Below are positions 43,565-52,426 of a stretch of 64,000 nucleotides of DNA, piece after piece (position 1 is the stretch's first letter; each line of letters opens with the position of its first letter). The DNA comes from Clostridiales bacterium (GTDB taxonomy: Bacteria; Bacillota; Clostridia; Lachnospirales; Lachnospiraceae), in NCBI GenBank assembly GCA_018372435.1, contig JAHAJA010000010.1:59408-123407 (forward strand). The letters run 5' to 3'. The position numbers and the translations under genes were made by a program. The notes under the pieces were generated by a model, which saw only the letters and a list, made by a program, of their open reading frames with translations, had not been told where the DNA came from and searched no databases.

Positions 43565-44002
43565 TTAGATAACTGTTATCTGATCCTCTCTAATCGTGTA
43601 ATCGTAATTATTAAGATCACTCCTGAATTTCCACCCTAGTTCATTCCAGAAGGTATTCCCTACCGCATTCTGTGTGAACGCAACCAAATTAACTTTATTA
43701 ATTCCCTCTTCTTTCAAAGCATTCACTGCTGCCCCAACCATCTCATGTCCAATCCCACGATTCCTATGACCGTTATGTACACATACATGATAGAAACACC
43801 CTTGTCGTCCATCGTGACCACATAGAATTGCACCTATAATCTCATGTTTTTCTTCATATACTACACTGGTGTTTGGATTTCTTTCTAGGAATCTTCTAAT
43901 ACCTTCACGAGAATCATCTAAGCTACGAATAGCAAATCCTTCAATTGTCGTCCATAACTTATAGACGTTATCATAATCATCAATTGTCATTTTTCTAATC
44001 AT
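43565..44002 (-). CDS. GNAT family N-acetyltransferase
   Basis: About 145 residues from the ATG at 44002, with GGAG upstream; a TTG-initiated frame reaches 44014. The acetyl-CoA-binding loop is GHRNRGIGHEMVGAA, preceded by CFYHVCVHN. It is 100 bases upstream of argJ on the same strand and may head the arg operon. It could supply N-acetylglutamate as a stand-alone synthase, but its sequence is that of a general GNAT protein and the role is open. Confidence 0.85.
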   Translation of the reverse strand: MIRKMTIDDYDNVYKLWTTIEGFAIRSLDDSREGIRRFLERNPNTSVVYEEKHEIIGAILCGHDGRQGCFYHVCVHNGHRNRGIGHEMVGAAVNALKEEGINKVNLVAFTQNAVGNTFWNELGWKFRSDLNNYDYTIREDQITVI

Positions 44003-44389
44003 TCCATTCTCCAATCAACTGAGTAGTACTAAGTTTTTATAATTATACATCTCCATTGAATTTTATGCAAGTATGTATTTCTTATTTTTTTCCTTTTGAG
44101 AATCTGGCACTGTACTAATACGAAACTACATTTTATATAGAAAACGCTATACTTCTGTGATTATTTCCTACTTATAGTTCCTAATTCAATTCCAAATTCC
44201 GAAAATATTTTTAAATTTTACGCTTGCATAATATTAACAAGTGGTGTATATTTATAATATGTTCAAGAAACGTATCTGTTCCGTTATTTAACTCTTTTGA
44301 GTTTTTGAATCGTTACGTTATAAGAAATGTATTTTAATAAAATAGAGACGCGTATACATAATGCCGCACATATTTAGGAGGTATATTAA
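44003..44389. promoter_or_regulatory. Divergent arg control region
   Basis: The 387 bases between the GNAT-argJBD and argG units are very AT-rich. For argG two weak promoter candidates are seen: TATAAT at 44253-44258 without a clear -35, and TTGAGT (44297-44302) with TATAAG (44319-44324), spacer 16. ArgR-like half sites (TGAAT, ATGCA) occur near 44056-44073 but not in a proper 18-bp box. No T-box or riboswitch is evident. Confidence 0.4.
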
Positions 44390-45613
44390 ATGAAAGAAAA
44401 AGTTATCTTAGCTTATTCAGGTGGTTTAGACACTACAGCAATTATTCCATGGTTACAAGAAAATTACGATTATGATGTTGTTTGTTGTTGTATTGATGTT
44501 GGTCAAGGCAATGAACTTGACGGATTGGAAGAAAGAGCAAAAGCATCTGGTGCTGTTAAATTATACATAGAAGATGTAATCGATGAATTCTGCGATGAAT
44601 ATATGATGCCTTGCGTAAAGGCGAATGCCATCTATGAAAACAAATATTTACTTGGTACTTCAATGGCTCGTCCAGTTATCGCTAAGAGACTAGTTGAAAT
44701 TGCTAGAAAAGAAGGTGCTACAGCTATCTGTCATGGTGCTACTGGTAAAGGTAATGACCAAGTACGTTTTGAACTTGGAATTAAAGCTCTTGCTCCAGAT
44801 TTAAAGATTATCGCTCCTTGGAGATGTACAGATACTTGGAATATGCAATCTCGTGAAGATGAAATTGCTTATTGTAAAGCACATGGTATTGACTTACCTT
44901 TCTCAGCAAGCAACAGCTACAGCCGTGATAGAAACCTATGGCACATTAGCCATGAAGGTCTTGAACTTGAAGACCCAGCACAGGCTCCTAACTATGATCA
45001 CTTATTAGTTCTTGGTGTTTCTCCAGAGAAAGCTCCAGATGAAGGTGAAATCGTTACTATGACATTCGAAAAGGGTGTTCCAACTTTACTTAATGGAGAA
45101 AAACTAAAAGTATCTGAAATCCTTACTAAGCTAAATGAACTTGGTGGAAAACATGGTGTTGGTATTATTGATATCGTTGAAAACCGTGTTGTTGGTATGA
45201 AATCACGTGGTGTTTATGAAACTCCAGGTGGAACAATCCTTATGGAAGCTCACCAACAATTAGAAGAATTAATTCTTGACCGTGATACCTACACTGCTAA
45301 GAAAGATATGGGTAACAAGTTCGCTGATATCGTATATGAAGGAAAATGGTTTACTCCTCTTCGTGAAGCAGTTCAAGCTTTCATCGAGACGACTCAACAA
45401 TATGTAACTGGTGAAGTGAAATTCAAACTATACAAAGGTAACATCATTAAGATGGGAACAACTTCTCCATATTCACTATACAATGAAAGTATCGCATCCT
45501 TTACAACTGGTGATTTATATGACCACCATGATGCAGAAGGATTCATCAACTTATTCGGTCTTTCATTAAAGGTACGTGCTATGATGATGGCAGAAGCTGA
45601 AAAGAATAAATAA
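44390..45613 (+). CDS. argG: Argininosuccinate synthase
   Basis: A 407-residue ATP-dependent ligase joining citrulline and aspartate. N-terminal P-loop-like LAYSGGLDTTAIIPWL, then GATGKGNDQVRFELG and SYSRDRNLWHISHEG, all family signatures. AGGAGG sits eight bases before the ATG. It is transcribed alone, divergent from argJBD, with a 27-bp terminator stem. Codon choice and the strong ribosome site suggest good expression. Confidence 0.97.
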   Translation: MKEKVILAYSGGLDTTAIIPWLQENYDYDVVCCCIDVGQGNELDGLEERAKASGAVKLYIEDVIDEFCDEYMMPCVKANAIYENKYLLGTSMARPVIAKRLVEIARKEGATAICHGATGKGNDQVRFELGIKALAPDLKIIAPWRCTDTWNMQSREDEIAYCKAHGIDLPFSASNSYSRDRNLWHISHEGLELEDPAQAPNYDHLLVLGVSPEKAPDEGEIVTMTFEKGVPTLLNGEKLKVSEILTKLNELGGKHGVGIIDIVENRVVGMKSRGVYETPGGTILMEAHQQLEELILDRDTYTAKKDMGNKFADIVYEGKWFTPLREAVQAFIETTQQYVTGEVKFKLYKGNIIKMGTTSPYSLYNESIASFTTGDLYDHHDAEGFINLFGLSLKVRAMMMAEAEKNK

Positions 45614-45625
45614 TTCCAATTGGAT

Positions 45626-45684
45626 AAAGAAATATATAAAGAAAAGGAGCTTACTACAAGCTCCTTTTCTTTATATATTTCTTT
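45626..45684 (+). terminator. argG terminator, 27-bp perfect stem
   Basis: Two 27-base arms (45626-45652 and 45658-45684) pair perfectly around the 5-base loop ACTAC; the core is AAAGGAGCTT/AAGCTCCTTT and the exit is T-rich. The A/T-rich outer stem gives A-tract and T-tract for both strands, so it may also end the convergent ABC operon. Confidence 0.88.
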
Positions 45685-45756
45685 ACATCTACATTTGCTC
45701 ATTATCAAGTTATCAATGTTTATGATTTTATTACTCACTTTCCAACAATGTTTAAA

Positions 45757-46524
45757 CTAACTACTCCTTCTATTCTTCCTTAAAGCTAGAAACAGCACAA
45801 GACCCGATACCGCAGCTAAGAAAATCATGGACTGTATAAACGGAACAAAATTATAACTTCCGCCTTGCCAGAATCCCGCAAAATCTTCACTAATATAACT
45901 CATTGGGAATAGATATGCGATAAAACGAAGTACTTTAGGTAGTTGACTTGGCATCACACCAAACATACCACATAGTATCATGATCCCAAAGTAAAACGCC
46001 ATCGTAATCGCATAGGTTGGGCCAAACTTCTTGAAATACAAGGCAATCCCATGAGCTAGTAAGAATAAAATACATACTAACAGATATAGGCTAACAATCA
46101 ATATTAGAGCTGATTTCACTGCTGGGACTGGAATATCAAGTACAGCATAATCCACTACAGTAAAGAGTATTAATGAGATTGTCATTACAGCCAAATAACA
46201 TACCATCTTCACAAGAAGCAACGTCTTATCGCTATATCCAAACATCTTCATCCGAAACGGAATGTTCTTCTCTAACTCTTGTGAATAAGTCGCCGCATAA
46301 CCAATTAATACTGTAGCCATTGGAATAATTAGACTCATCGTAATAAATACACCTGTCGTAGTTTCTGCTAACATACTCTCCGGTACTCCTTGTAGGAAGA
46401 CCTTTACTGTAAGAATTGACATAATGATAGGGAATAAGATACCGAATACAAGAATAAATACATTCCCCAAGGTATTGCGTATCTCATATATAAACAACTT
46501 TTGATTCCATCTCTTAGTAGGCAT
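45757..46524 (-). CDS. ABC-2 type transporter permease
   Basis: About 255 residues from the ATG at 46524, preceded by GGAGGTGG inside the end of the ATPase gene (11-base overlap). Six membrane helices with the ABC-2 pattern: first helix after LFIYEIRNTLGNVF, then PMATVLIGYAATYSQELEKNIPFRMKMFG and FIAYLFPMSYISEDF. Forms an exporter with the upstream ATPase, substrate unknown. The operon follows a two-component system. Confidence 0.88.
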   Translation of the reverse strand: MPTKRWNQKLFIYEIRNTLGNVFILVFGILFPIIMSILTVKVFLQGVPESMLAETTTGVFITMSLIIPMATVLIGYAATYSQELEKNIPFRMKMFGYSDKTLLLVKMVCYLAVMTISLILFTVVDYAVLDIPVPAVKSALILIVSLYLLVCILFLLAHGIALYFKKFGPTYAITMAFYFGIMILCGMFGVMPSQLPKVLRFIAYLFPMSYISEDFAGFWQGGSYNFVPFIQSMIFLAAVSGLVLFLALRKNRRSS

Positions 46525-47383
46525 GTTTTCCACCTCCCTGCAATGCATTAATGGACATAATTTCAATGTCACGATTACTTCTCTTGAAATTAATATCATG
46601 TTCAATAAGGTTTTGCATTATTGCAATCTCAGCCTTCTCATTCTGACACACAAGTGCAATTAGATGTTCTGGTGCTGCAATCTTGTCATACCATTTGGTG
46701 ATTTCTTGATTACCTGGTGTATTATCAAGAATAATGATTGCATGCTGACAGTATTTACGGAACAATTCTTCTTTCGTTCCAAAATCAATGACTTTACCCT
46801 CATCTAATATTAGTATCTTATTCACAAAATGATCTAGCTCCTCATAATAATGCGATACCATACAGATGGTTGCACCTTTATCCTGATACCATTCTTGTAA
46901 CTTATGAATCAATTGCTGCCTTGTCTCAAAATCAAGTCCGGAGGTAACTTCATCAAAGAATGTTAATTTAGCATCTTGTAGTAACACTAATATAATAGTC
47001 ATTCTCTGCTTCTGTCCACCAGACAGTGCACTAAACTTTTTATTCAAACAACCGTCCATATCAAAGAACTGAATCAAATCTTGTAGCTTCTTATCTTTCT
47101 TAATACTTTTATTCAGTACCCCTTCAATAATATATCGAATTGGCATACTATCTACATAATTATTCTCTTGAAGATGAACTGCCATCTCGTCTTGTCTAAG
47201 ACTTGTTGTAATACTTCCCTTGTACGGAGTAACCCCTAATATTGATTTAACAAGTGTTGTCTTCCCAGCTCCATTAGAACCGATAATTCCGATTCGATCT
47301 CCCTCTTCGAATGTAAGTGAATCCGTTATCGATAACGCTACTTTATCACCATATGCTACACGCAAATTATTAATCGTAACCAT
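46514..47383 (-). CDS. ABC transporter ATP-binding protein
   Basis: About 289 residues from the ATG at 47383 (MVTINNLRVAYGDKVAL). Walker A is GSNGAGKTT, signature LSGGQKQRMTIILVL, Walker B LTFFDEVTSGLD, and the switch His in MVSHYYEEL. A C-terminal extension of about 70 residues follows the domain, as in lantibiotic- and drug-export ATPases. Paired with the ABC-2 permease. Confidence 0.93.
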   Translation of the reverse strand: MVTINNLRVAYGDKVALSITDSLTFEEGDRIGIIGSNGAGKTTLVKSILGVTPYKGSITTSLRQDEMAVHLQENNYVDSMPIRYIIEGVLNKSIKKDKKLQDLIQFFDMDGCLNKKFSALSGGQKQRMTIILVLLQDAKLTFFDEVTSGLDFETRQQLIHKLQEWYQDKGATICMVSHYYEELDHFVNKILILDEGKVIDFGTKEELFRKYCQHAIIILDNTPGNQEITKWYDKIAAPEHLIALVCQNEKAEIAIMQNLIEHDINFKRSNRDIEIMSINALQGGGKHAY

Positions 47384-47413
47384 ATTAATCACCACGCCCC
47401 TTCCATATATAGT

Positions 47414-47450
47414 ATAGCATCTCCATATGAATTTCATATGAAGATGCTAT
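47414..47450 (-). other. Hairpin between kinase and ABC genes
   Basis: ATAGCATCT/AGATGCTAT with inner CATATGAA/TTCATATG forms a near-perfect stem in the 75-base gap. No T-run follows, so it may tune read-through or mRNA stability rather than end transcription. Confidence 0.5.
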
Positions 47451-47457
47451 GTAGATG

Positions 47458-49035
47458 TTATATGAATTTAAGTGTGGCCACTACTCCGCCAGCCACATTA
47501 TTAACTTCTACCTGGTACCCCAGTAGCTTACAATAGTAGTGAACAACATAGAGACCAAGTCCATGTCCTTTTTCTTTTGTTTCACTTGATACAAAAGGTT
47601 CGAAGATATTAGGAAGTAATTCTAGAGGAATGCCTTCGTTCTTGTTATGAATATATAACGTATTGTTTTCTAAGGTTATACAAATCTTAGTATTACAATC
47701 TGCATATTTAACCGCATTGGATACGAGATTATCGATGATCTTATAGAGAATCTCCCCATCCGCTTTCACACAAACTGGCATAATCTTTTGTTCTATCCTT
47801 AGATTCTTTTCTTCCAATTGAATGAGATAGCTAGCCTGACATGCTGCAAGAATCTCATCTACTTTGATAAGCTCTATCTTCATGTTACCTTCACAGTGAC
47901 TTAAGTACAAAATATCTTCAACCATCCTCTGCATAGATTTCAACTGCTCTTTTACCTTTGGCAGATATGTTTCGCTATTGCTATATTTCCCAACCTTTTG
48001 AATCATTCCATCGACAAGTAACAATGCCGCTGCAATTGGTGTTTTTAACTGATGTGAAGATGCACGTAAGAATACTTCTTGCCTCTCATTCTGTTCTTGT
48101 AACAAGAGATTGGACTTCTCAAGCTCTTGATAGTTTTGATTTAACTGCTCATATAAAGCATTCAAACTCTGACTTAGTAATGCAATCTCGTCTTCCCCTG
48201 CTGCAATTTCTTTTTCCTTTTCTAGGTTTCCTGTCTTCTTAACATAATCTGCATGATAAGCAAGTTTTTGTATTGGATTAATAATTCTCCTAGCAAAACC
48301 CTGAGTAGCAAGTAGAATCACTAGAATAGTTACAACAATAATCATGGGTAAACTCTGTAATACCACAGGCCGAATCTCTGACATTCTTGGTGTCATAACC
48401 GGAAGTAATGTGATTAATGTCCTTCCATTTTTGATACTACAAGCTACATAGGAAGTATAGTAATTGGAACCATCTGTTCCATCCCACTGACACACGACTA
48501 AGTCATCACCTACTAACGTGTACTTTTCAGAAACTTGTGTAAATTCATTCGTATCGATTACTTGCAATCCCTCAATATGTATTGGTAATTCCTTGTTCTC
48601 TGTACTAGCTTTCTTTATTAACTGCACTATGTAATCAAAGTTGAAATCAAAATTCTGCTTCTCAATCTCATCTACATCAAAATCTCCTTCATATGCTGCT
48701 AATAGTTTCCCACGGGTATCATGAAACAACTCAAGTAATTGACTATCATCTATCACCACTTCCATAGATAGATATGTATTATACACGAAGATTGAATCGC
48801 CTTCTTCTGGTATAGAGAATGAAAACGTTCCTGTAGGATTACTTGTTTTTATAGTATTATAATTCTGGTCCTTTATAAAATGTTTCTGTACACGAACTAT
48901 TTCATCAAAATAATTCTTCTTCATACGATCCACATAAAGAGAGGGTAACATGAAAATAAAATATCCGATGATTAGAGAAATCAACAATGTAACAAGAGTG
49001 ATACTATATAGGAATGTTTTTTTCGATAGATTCAA
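47458..49035 (-). CDS. Sensor histidine kinase
   Basis: A 525-residue kinase. Membrane helices at about 8-30 and 238-258 flank a large extracellular domain of about 205 residues with no named fold that I recognise. HAMP-like linker, HisKA with RASSHQLKTPIAAALLLVDGM, and HATPase with NLVSNAVKYA and KGHGLGLYVVHYY. It overlaps the regulator gene by four bases. The ABC exporter downstream is its likely target. Confidence 0.92.
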   Translation of the reverse strand: MNLSKKTFLYSITLVTLLISLIIGYFIFMLPSLYVDRMKKNYFDEIVRVQKHFIKDQNYNTIKTSNPTGTFSFSIPEEGDSIFVYNTYLSMEVVIDDSQLLELFHDTRGKLLAAYEGDFDVDEIEKQNFDFNFDYIVQLIKKASTENKELPIHIEGLQVIDTNEFTQVSEKYTLVGDDLVVCQWDGTDGSNYYTSYVACSIKNGRTLITLLPVMTPRMSEIRPVVLQSLPMIIVVTILVILLATQGFARRIINPIQKLAYHADYVKKTGNLEKEKEIAAGEDEIALLSQSLNALYEQLNQNYQELEKSNLLLQEQNERQEVFLRASSHQLKTPIAAALLLVDGMIQKVGKYSNSETYLPKVKEQLKSMQRMVEDILYLSHCEGNMKIELIKVDEILAACQASYLIQLEEKNLRIEQKIMPVCVKADGEILYKIIDNLVSNAVKYADCNTKICITLENNTLYIHNKNEGIPLELLPNIFEPFVSSETKEKGHGLGLYVVHYYCKLLGYQVEVNNVAGGVVATLKFI

Positions 49036-49706
49036 TTGATTCCCTCCCCCTTATTGAATTGATACCCTACTCCAATAATTGTTTTGATATAATTCTCTGG
49101 GAGCTTTTTTCTAAGATTCTTTACATGTGCATCGATTATTCGGTCATTAACAAACGTGTCTTCATGAAAGATTCGTTCAATTAACTGTTCTCGGTTGAAA
49201 ACTCGACCTGGTTCACCCGCGAGTGTCTTCAGTAATAGAAACTCACTTACCGTAAGATATAAGGATTCATTCTTATAGAATGCTTGATAAGCATCTGCAT
49301 CAATTAATAATTCATTATTCCTTGTGGATTTACGACTAGTTTGGCCAATACGATGTAAAACAGTTTCAATTCTCTTAATTAATAGAATCGGTGAGAATGG
49401 TTTTACTATATAGTCATCTGCGTAGAGGTTGAATGCTTTCACCTGCGTTTGTTCATCATCTAATGCAGTCAGCATAATGACAGCCATATCCGGATGTTTT
49501 TTACGTATATAAGCTAGTACCTCCATACCAGTAATTGTTGGAACCATGATATCTAAAACCGCTACCTGAAACACTTCTTCGCCAATCACATGTATAGCCT
49601 CTTTCCCATCGCTTATAGCAAAAACTTCGTATCCTGCTATCTTAAAATACTCTGTTGTTACTTCCCTAATCGTAGGTTCATCTTCCAAAAACAATATACG
49701 TGCCAT
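49032..49706 (-). CDS. OmpR/PhoB family response regulator
   Basis: About 224 residues from the ATG at 49706 (GGGAAGAGGGA upstream; a frame extends to 49733). Receiver with ARILFLEDEPTIREV, phosphoacceptor Asp52 (AVLDIMVPTITG) and Lys in DDYIVKPFSP; C-terminal winged helix with LTVSEFLLLKTLAGEPGRVF and DRIIDAHVKNLRKKLP. First gene of a regulator-kinase-ATPase-permease unit. Confidence 0.94.
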   Translation of the reverse strand: MARILFLEDEPTIREVTTEYFKIAGYEVFAISDGKEAIHVIGEEVFQVAVLDIMVPTITGMEVLAYIRKKHPDMAVIMLTALDDEQTQVKAFNLYADDYIVKPFSPILLIKRIETVLHRIGQTSRKSTRNNELLIDADAYQAFYKNESLYLTVSEFLLLKTLAGEPGRVFNREQLIERIFHEDTFVNDRIIDAHVKNLRKKLPENYIKTIIGVGYQFNKGEGIN

Positions 49707-49785
49707 TCCCTCTTCCCTTCCTACTTTTACCATTCATTTTGCCAAGATTGTAGCATATTTTTTATATATGGTCAAATCTAAATAT

Positions 49786-49824
49786 AAAAATATCCCTCAA
49801 AAGTAATTCCCTTTTGAGAGATAT
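49786..49824 (-). terminator. Terminator after maf
   Basis: ATATCCCTCAAAAG/CTTTTGAGAGATAT stem (one mismatch), followed on the minus strand by TTTTTATATTT, 23 bases past the maf stop. Confidence 0.8.
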
Positions 49825-49846
49825 TATTCATTAACTTACATCATAT

Positions 49847-50443
49847 CTAATTGGCAAGTACGCCTTCTTCTAACAAGACATCATATAGTTTTGATATTGG
49901 AAGCCCTACTACATTATAATAATCGCCATCTAACTTCTTAATATGCACTGCAAACTTACCTTGAACCGCATAAGCTCCCGCTTTATCCATAGGTTCTTTT
50001 GTTGCGACATACGCTTCAATCTGTTCTTCACTCATGGCATTCACATAAACTTTCGTCTCAACAGCAAAGTTGATTTCCTTGTCACATATAGAACCATCTT
50101 CTGCTGCCATCTTGATGATTACAGAAACACCTGTAAAAACTTCATGAACATCATTTTGCAATAACTGTAACATTAGCTTTGCATCTTCTTCGTTCTTTGG
50201 TTTTCCCATAATTTGATTATTGTAAGCTACAATCGTATCACAACCAATAATCACGTCATTTATCTTTGCATTCTCTGCAACATCATTTGCTTTCATAGAT
50301 GCTAAGCCCTTAACTACATTCACAGGCTCATTCTCCGTAATAACTTCTTCCTTATTACTAGCTTGCACTGTGAATGGAATTCCTACTTGTTCTAAGATTT
50401 CTTTTCTTCTTGGTGATCCTGATGCTAAAATTATATTGTACAT
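49847..50443 (-). CDS. maf: Maf family nucleotide pyrophosphatase
   Basis: About 198 residues. The ATG at 50443 has CGGAGG six bases upstream, whereas the one at 50449 touches it. Maf proteins hydrolyse dTTP/UTP or modified NTPs to monophosphates and were first linked to septum formation. Landmarks: ILASGSPRRKEILEQVG, VIGCDTIVAYNNQIMGKPKN, and EPMDKAGAYAVQGKFAVHIKKLDGDYYNVVGLP split over the catalytic loop. Confidence 0.95.
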   Translation of the reverse strand: MYNIILASGSPRRKEILEQVGIPFTVQASNKEEVITENEPVNVVKGLASMKANDVAENAKINDVIIGCDTIVAYNNQIMGKPKNEEDAKLMLQLLQNDVHEVFTGVSVIIKMAAEDGSICDKEINFAVETKVYVNAMSEEQIEAYVATKEPMDKAGAYAVQGKFAVHIKKLDGDYYNVVGLPISKLYDVLLEEGVLAN

Positions 50444-50495
50444 ATTCATCCTCCGTTTACATGGTCAAAAGTGGTGCCTTTGACCTGTTCTTATT

Positions 50496-51122
50496 CTACC
50501 AATTTCTACGCAACAATTCTGGCTCTTGCTCAAGATGTGCATAATCATTAAATCGCTCTAGATATAAACGATTTCTTTCTCTATGATAGACCAATTGAGT
50601 AATACTTGTATTCTCTAGGCTAAGACCAAATTGTAACTTGTTTGCTTGATCTATTCCTAATACCCCTGCTACTAAAGAACGAATTGTACCACCATGTGTT
50701 ACGATTGCCACATTCTTATAGTCTGTGCAAATTATCTCATTTAATACATGCTTTGCACGGTTCCATACATCTGCTCCACATTCTCCTGATGGGAAAGCCA
50801 GATCACTAGTCATGGCAGATCTTTCTTTTAAGAAATCACCATATCGATCCTGGTTATAAGAATCTGTATTTCCTTCTAAATCGCCAAAATCAATCTCTCT
50901 TAATTCCTCACGGATTTCATGATTCACGTGAAGATGTGTATTAGCAATCTCTGCTGTCTCTTTTGCACGATAATAATGACTTGAATATAACGCCTCTATT
51001 TGATAATTGGCAAGTCGTTTTCCAAGTAAATCAGCTTGCTTTCGTCCTACAACTGATAACTCCACATTCACATTGCATAATTTACTGTTTTGTCTTGCGT
51101 GTCTTATAAGATATATGTTCAT
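50496..51122 (-). CDS. Histidine phosphatase family protein (phosphoglycerate-mutase-like)
   Basis: A 208-residue branch 1 histidine phosphatase. The catalytic motif is LIRHARQN (phosphorylated His8, Arg7), with YSSHYYRAKETAEI, the acid Glu in EIDFGDLEGN, and the second His in VTHGGTIRS. Cytosolic; substrate unknown. It lies between maf and an M23 peptidase gene with short gaps, possibly one transcript. Confidence 0.92.
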   Translation of the reverse strand: MNIYLIRHARQNSKLCNVNVELSVVGRKQADLLGKRLANYQIEALYSSHYYRAKETAEIANTHLHVNHEIREELREIDFGDLEGNTDSYNQDRYGDFLKERSAMTSDLAFPSGECGADVWNRAKHVLNEIICTDYKNVAIVTHGGTIRSLVAGVLGIDQANKLQFGLSLENTSITQLVYHRERNRLYLERFNDYAHLEQEPELLRRNW

Positions 51123-51169
51123 TGTATCCTCCTGCTTATGGCAGTGCGTTTTATCTCAATATGAATCTG

Positions 51170-52375
51170 TCAATCTATTACCTTACCTTGCATCTTTTTA
51201 TATTCTTCTGCAGCTGGATCTTTGATATTATAGATTCGATTCCATTCCTTGGTATCCGTATTCTTAACTGTCTCTGAACGATTTCTGTATAAAAAGCGTG
51301 TTAAATTATAGCAATCTACCCAAATTTCGTTATTACCTTCTTTTTGCGACTCATCAAAAATCAACTGTAAACCAATATGTAAGTGGGAAGTCTCTATATT
51401 ATTCACATTCTCTGTCGCACTGTATCCCGTTCTCCCAAGATAACCTATTACATCACCTGCTTGAACGATACTGCCTTCTTCTAGAGCTTTATTATAAGGG
51501 AAATTCTTTCTTAAATGTGCATAGTAGTAATACCTCTTACCATCAAAACTCCGTATACCCAGACGCCATCCACCATATTGATTCCAACCAATCGCCTCAA
51601 CATACCCCGATTCGACTGCAACAATCGGTGTTCCAACCTGGCCCATCATATCATGTCCAAGATGCCTTCTTTTATAACCATATGACCTAGAAACACCAAA
51701 ATCATCATAATCACTATATGGAAAATTCTTTGCAATTGGCAAGTAAGCTTTTAAACCATATTTCTTAACCCAAACAAGCTCTTCTGACGTGTCATCTTTC
51801 TTCTGTTCGATTTCATACTCTCCTACTAAACCACCAAGAACCGCTGTATATGCCTCTAGATAATAGGAATAATACTTCATGTCTGCAGTAATGGACGTCA
51901 TGGTCTCTTCCTTATTTTGAAGACGCTCTACTAGCTTATTCATATCACTTTTCTTGTAGTTCCTAAATTCACCACCATACGTCGCACCTAGATATGCTAG
52001 TAGTTCAATCCAGTTCACATGTACTTCTTTTTCATAAGATTCCACATCATATTGATACGCCTGGTCAAGGGCTTCATATGACACATTGAATTCAACCCAT
52101 TTAATAAATTCCTTTTTTTCTTCTTCCTTATTGGAATCTTCTGATTTATCTGTATTCTGCTGCTCAGTGCTCTGATTGTCTGTATCACTACTTTCCCCAG
52201 ACATTCCAGCTTCCTCTTCCCCTCCTATATCTGTCGTTGCACTTACTTCACTCGTCTGACCAATCGTAGCAAGTGTACGTTTCGAAACCTTGTCATATAT
52301 AAGGAAAGAGGTCGCAACAAGCACCACAAACAATTCACATAAGATTCCCTGTTTTATTCGAAATAACCGATTCAT
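51170..52375 (-). CDS. Membrane-anchored M23 family metallopeptidase
   Basis: A 401-residue protein with an N-terminal membrane helix (about 8-26), a Ser/Glu-rich linker (about 40-90), a helical region and a C-terminal LytM/M23 domain (about 225-370). Zinc ligands are in RRHLGHDMMG (His, Asp) and SHLHIG (HxH). Such enzymes cut peptidoglycan cross-bridges or regulate amidases. Zinc ligands appear complete, so it is probably active. The two-part domain plan recalls SpoIIQ-like proteins, but no specific assignment is possible. Confidence 0.9.
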   Translation of the reverse strand: MNRLFRIKQGILCELFVVLVATSFLIYDKVSKRTLATIGQTSEVSATTDIGGEEEAGMSGESSDTDNQSTEQQNTDKSEDSNKEEEKKEFIKWVEFNVSYEALDQAYQYDVESYEKEVHVNWIELLAYLGATYGGEFRNYKKSDMNKLVERLQNKEETMTSITADMKYYSYYLEAYTAVLGGLVGEYEIEQKKDDTSEELVWVKKYGLKAYLPIAKNFPYSDYDDFGVSRSYGYKRRHLGHDMMGQVGTPIVAVESGYVEAIGWNQYGGWRLGIRSFDGKRYYYYAHLRKNFPYNKALEEGSIVQAGDVIGYLGRTGYSATENVNNIETSHLHIGLQLIFDESQKEGNNEIWVDCYNLTRFLYRNRSETVKNTDTKEWNRIYNIKDPAAEEYKKMQGKVID

Positions 52376-52426
52376 ACTTACCTCTCATGCTAAAGATATT
52401 ACTATAGTATGAGTAAATATAATCCA

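Noticed and set aside
44056..44073. ArgR box upstream of the GNAT-argJBD operon
   Set aside because: TGAAT and ATGCA half-sites are spaced three rather than four bases apart, so they do not form the usual 18-bp palindrome.
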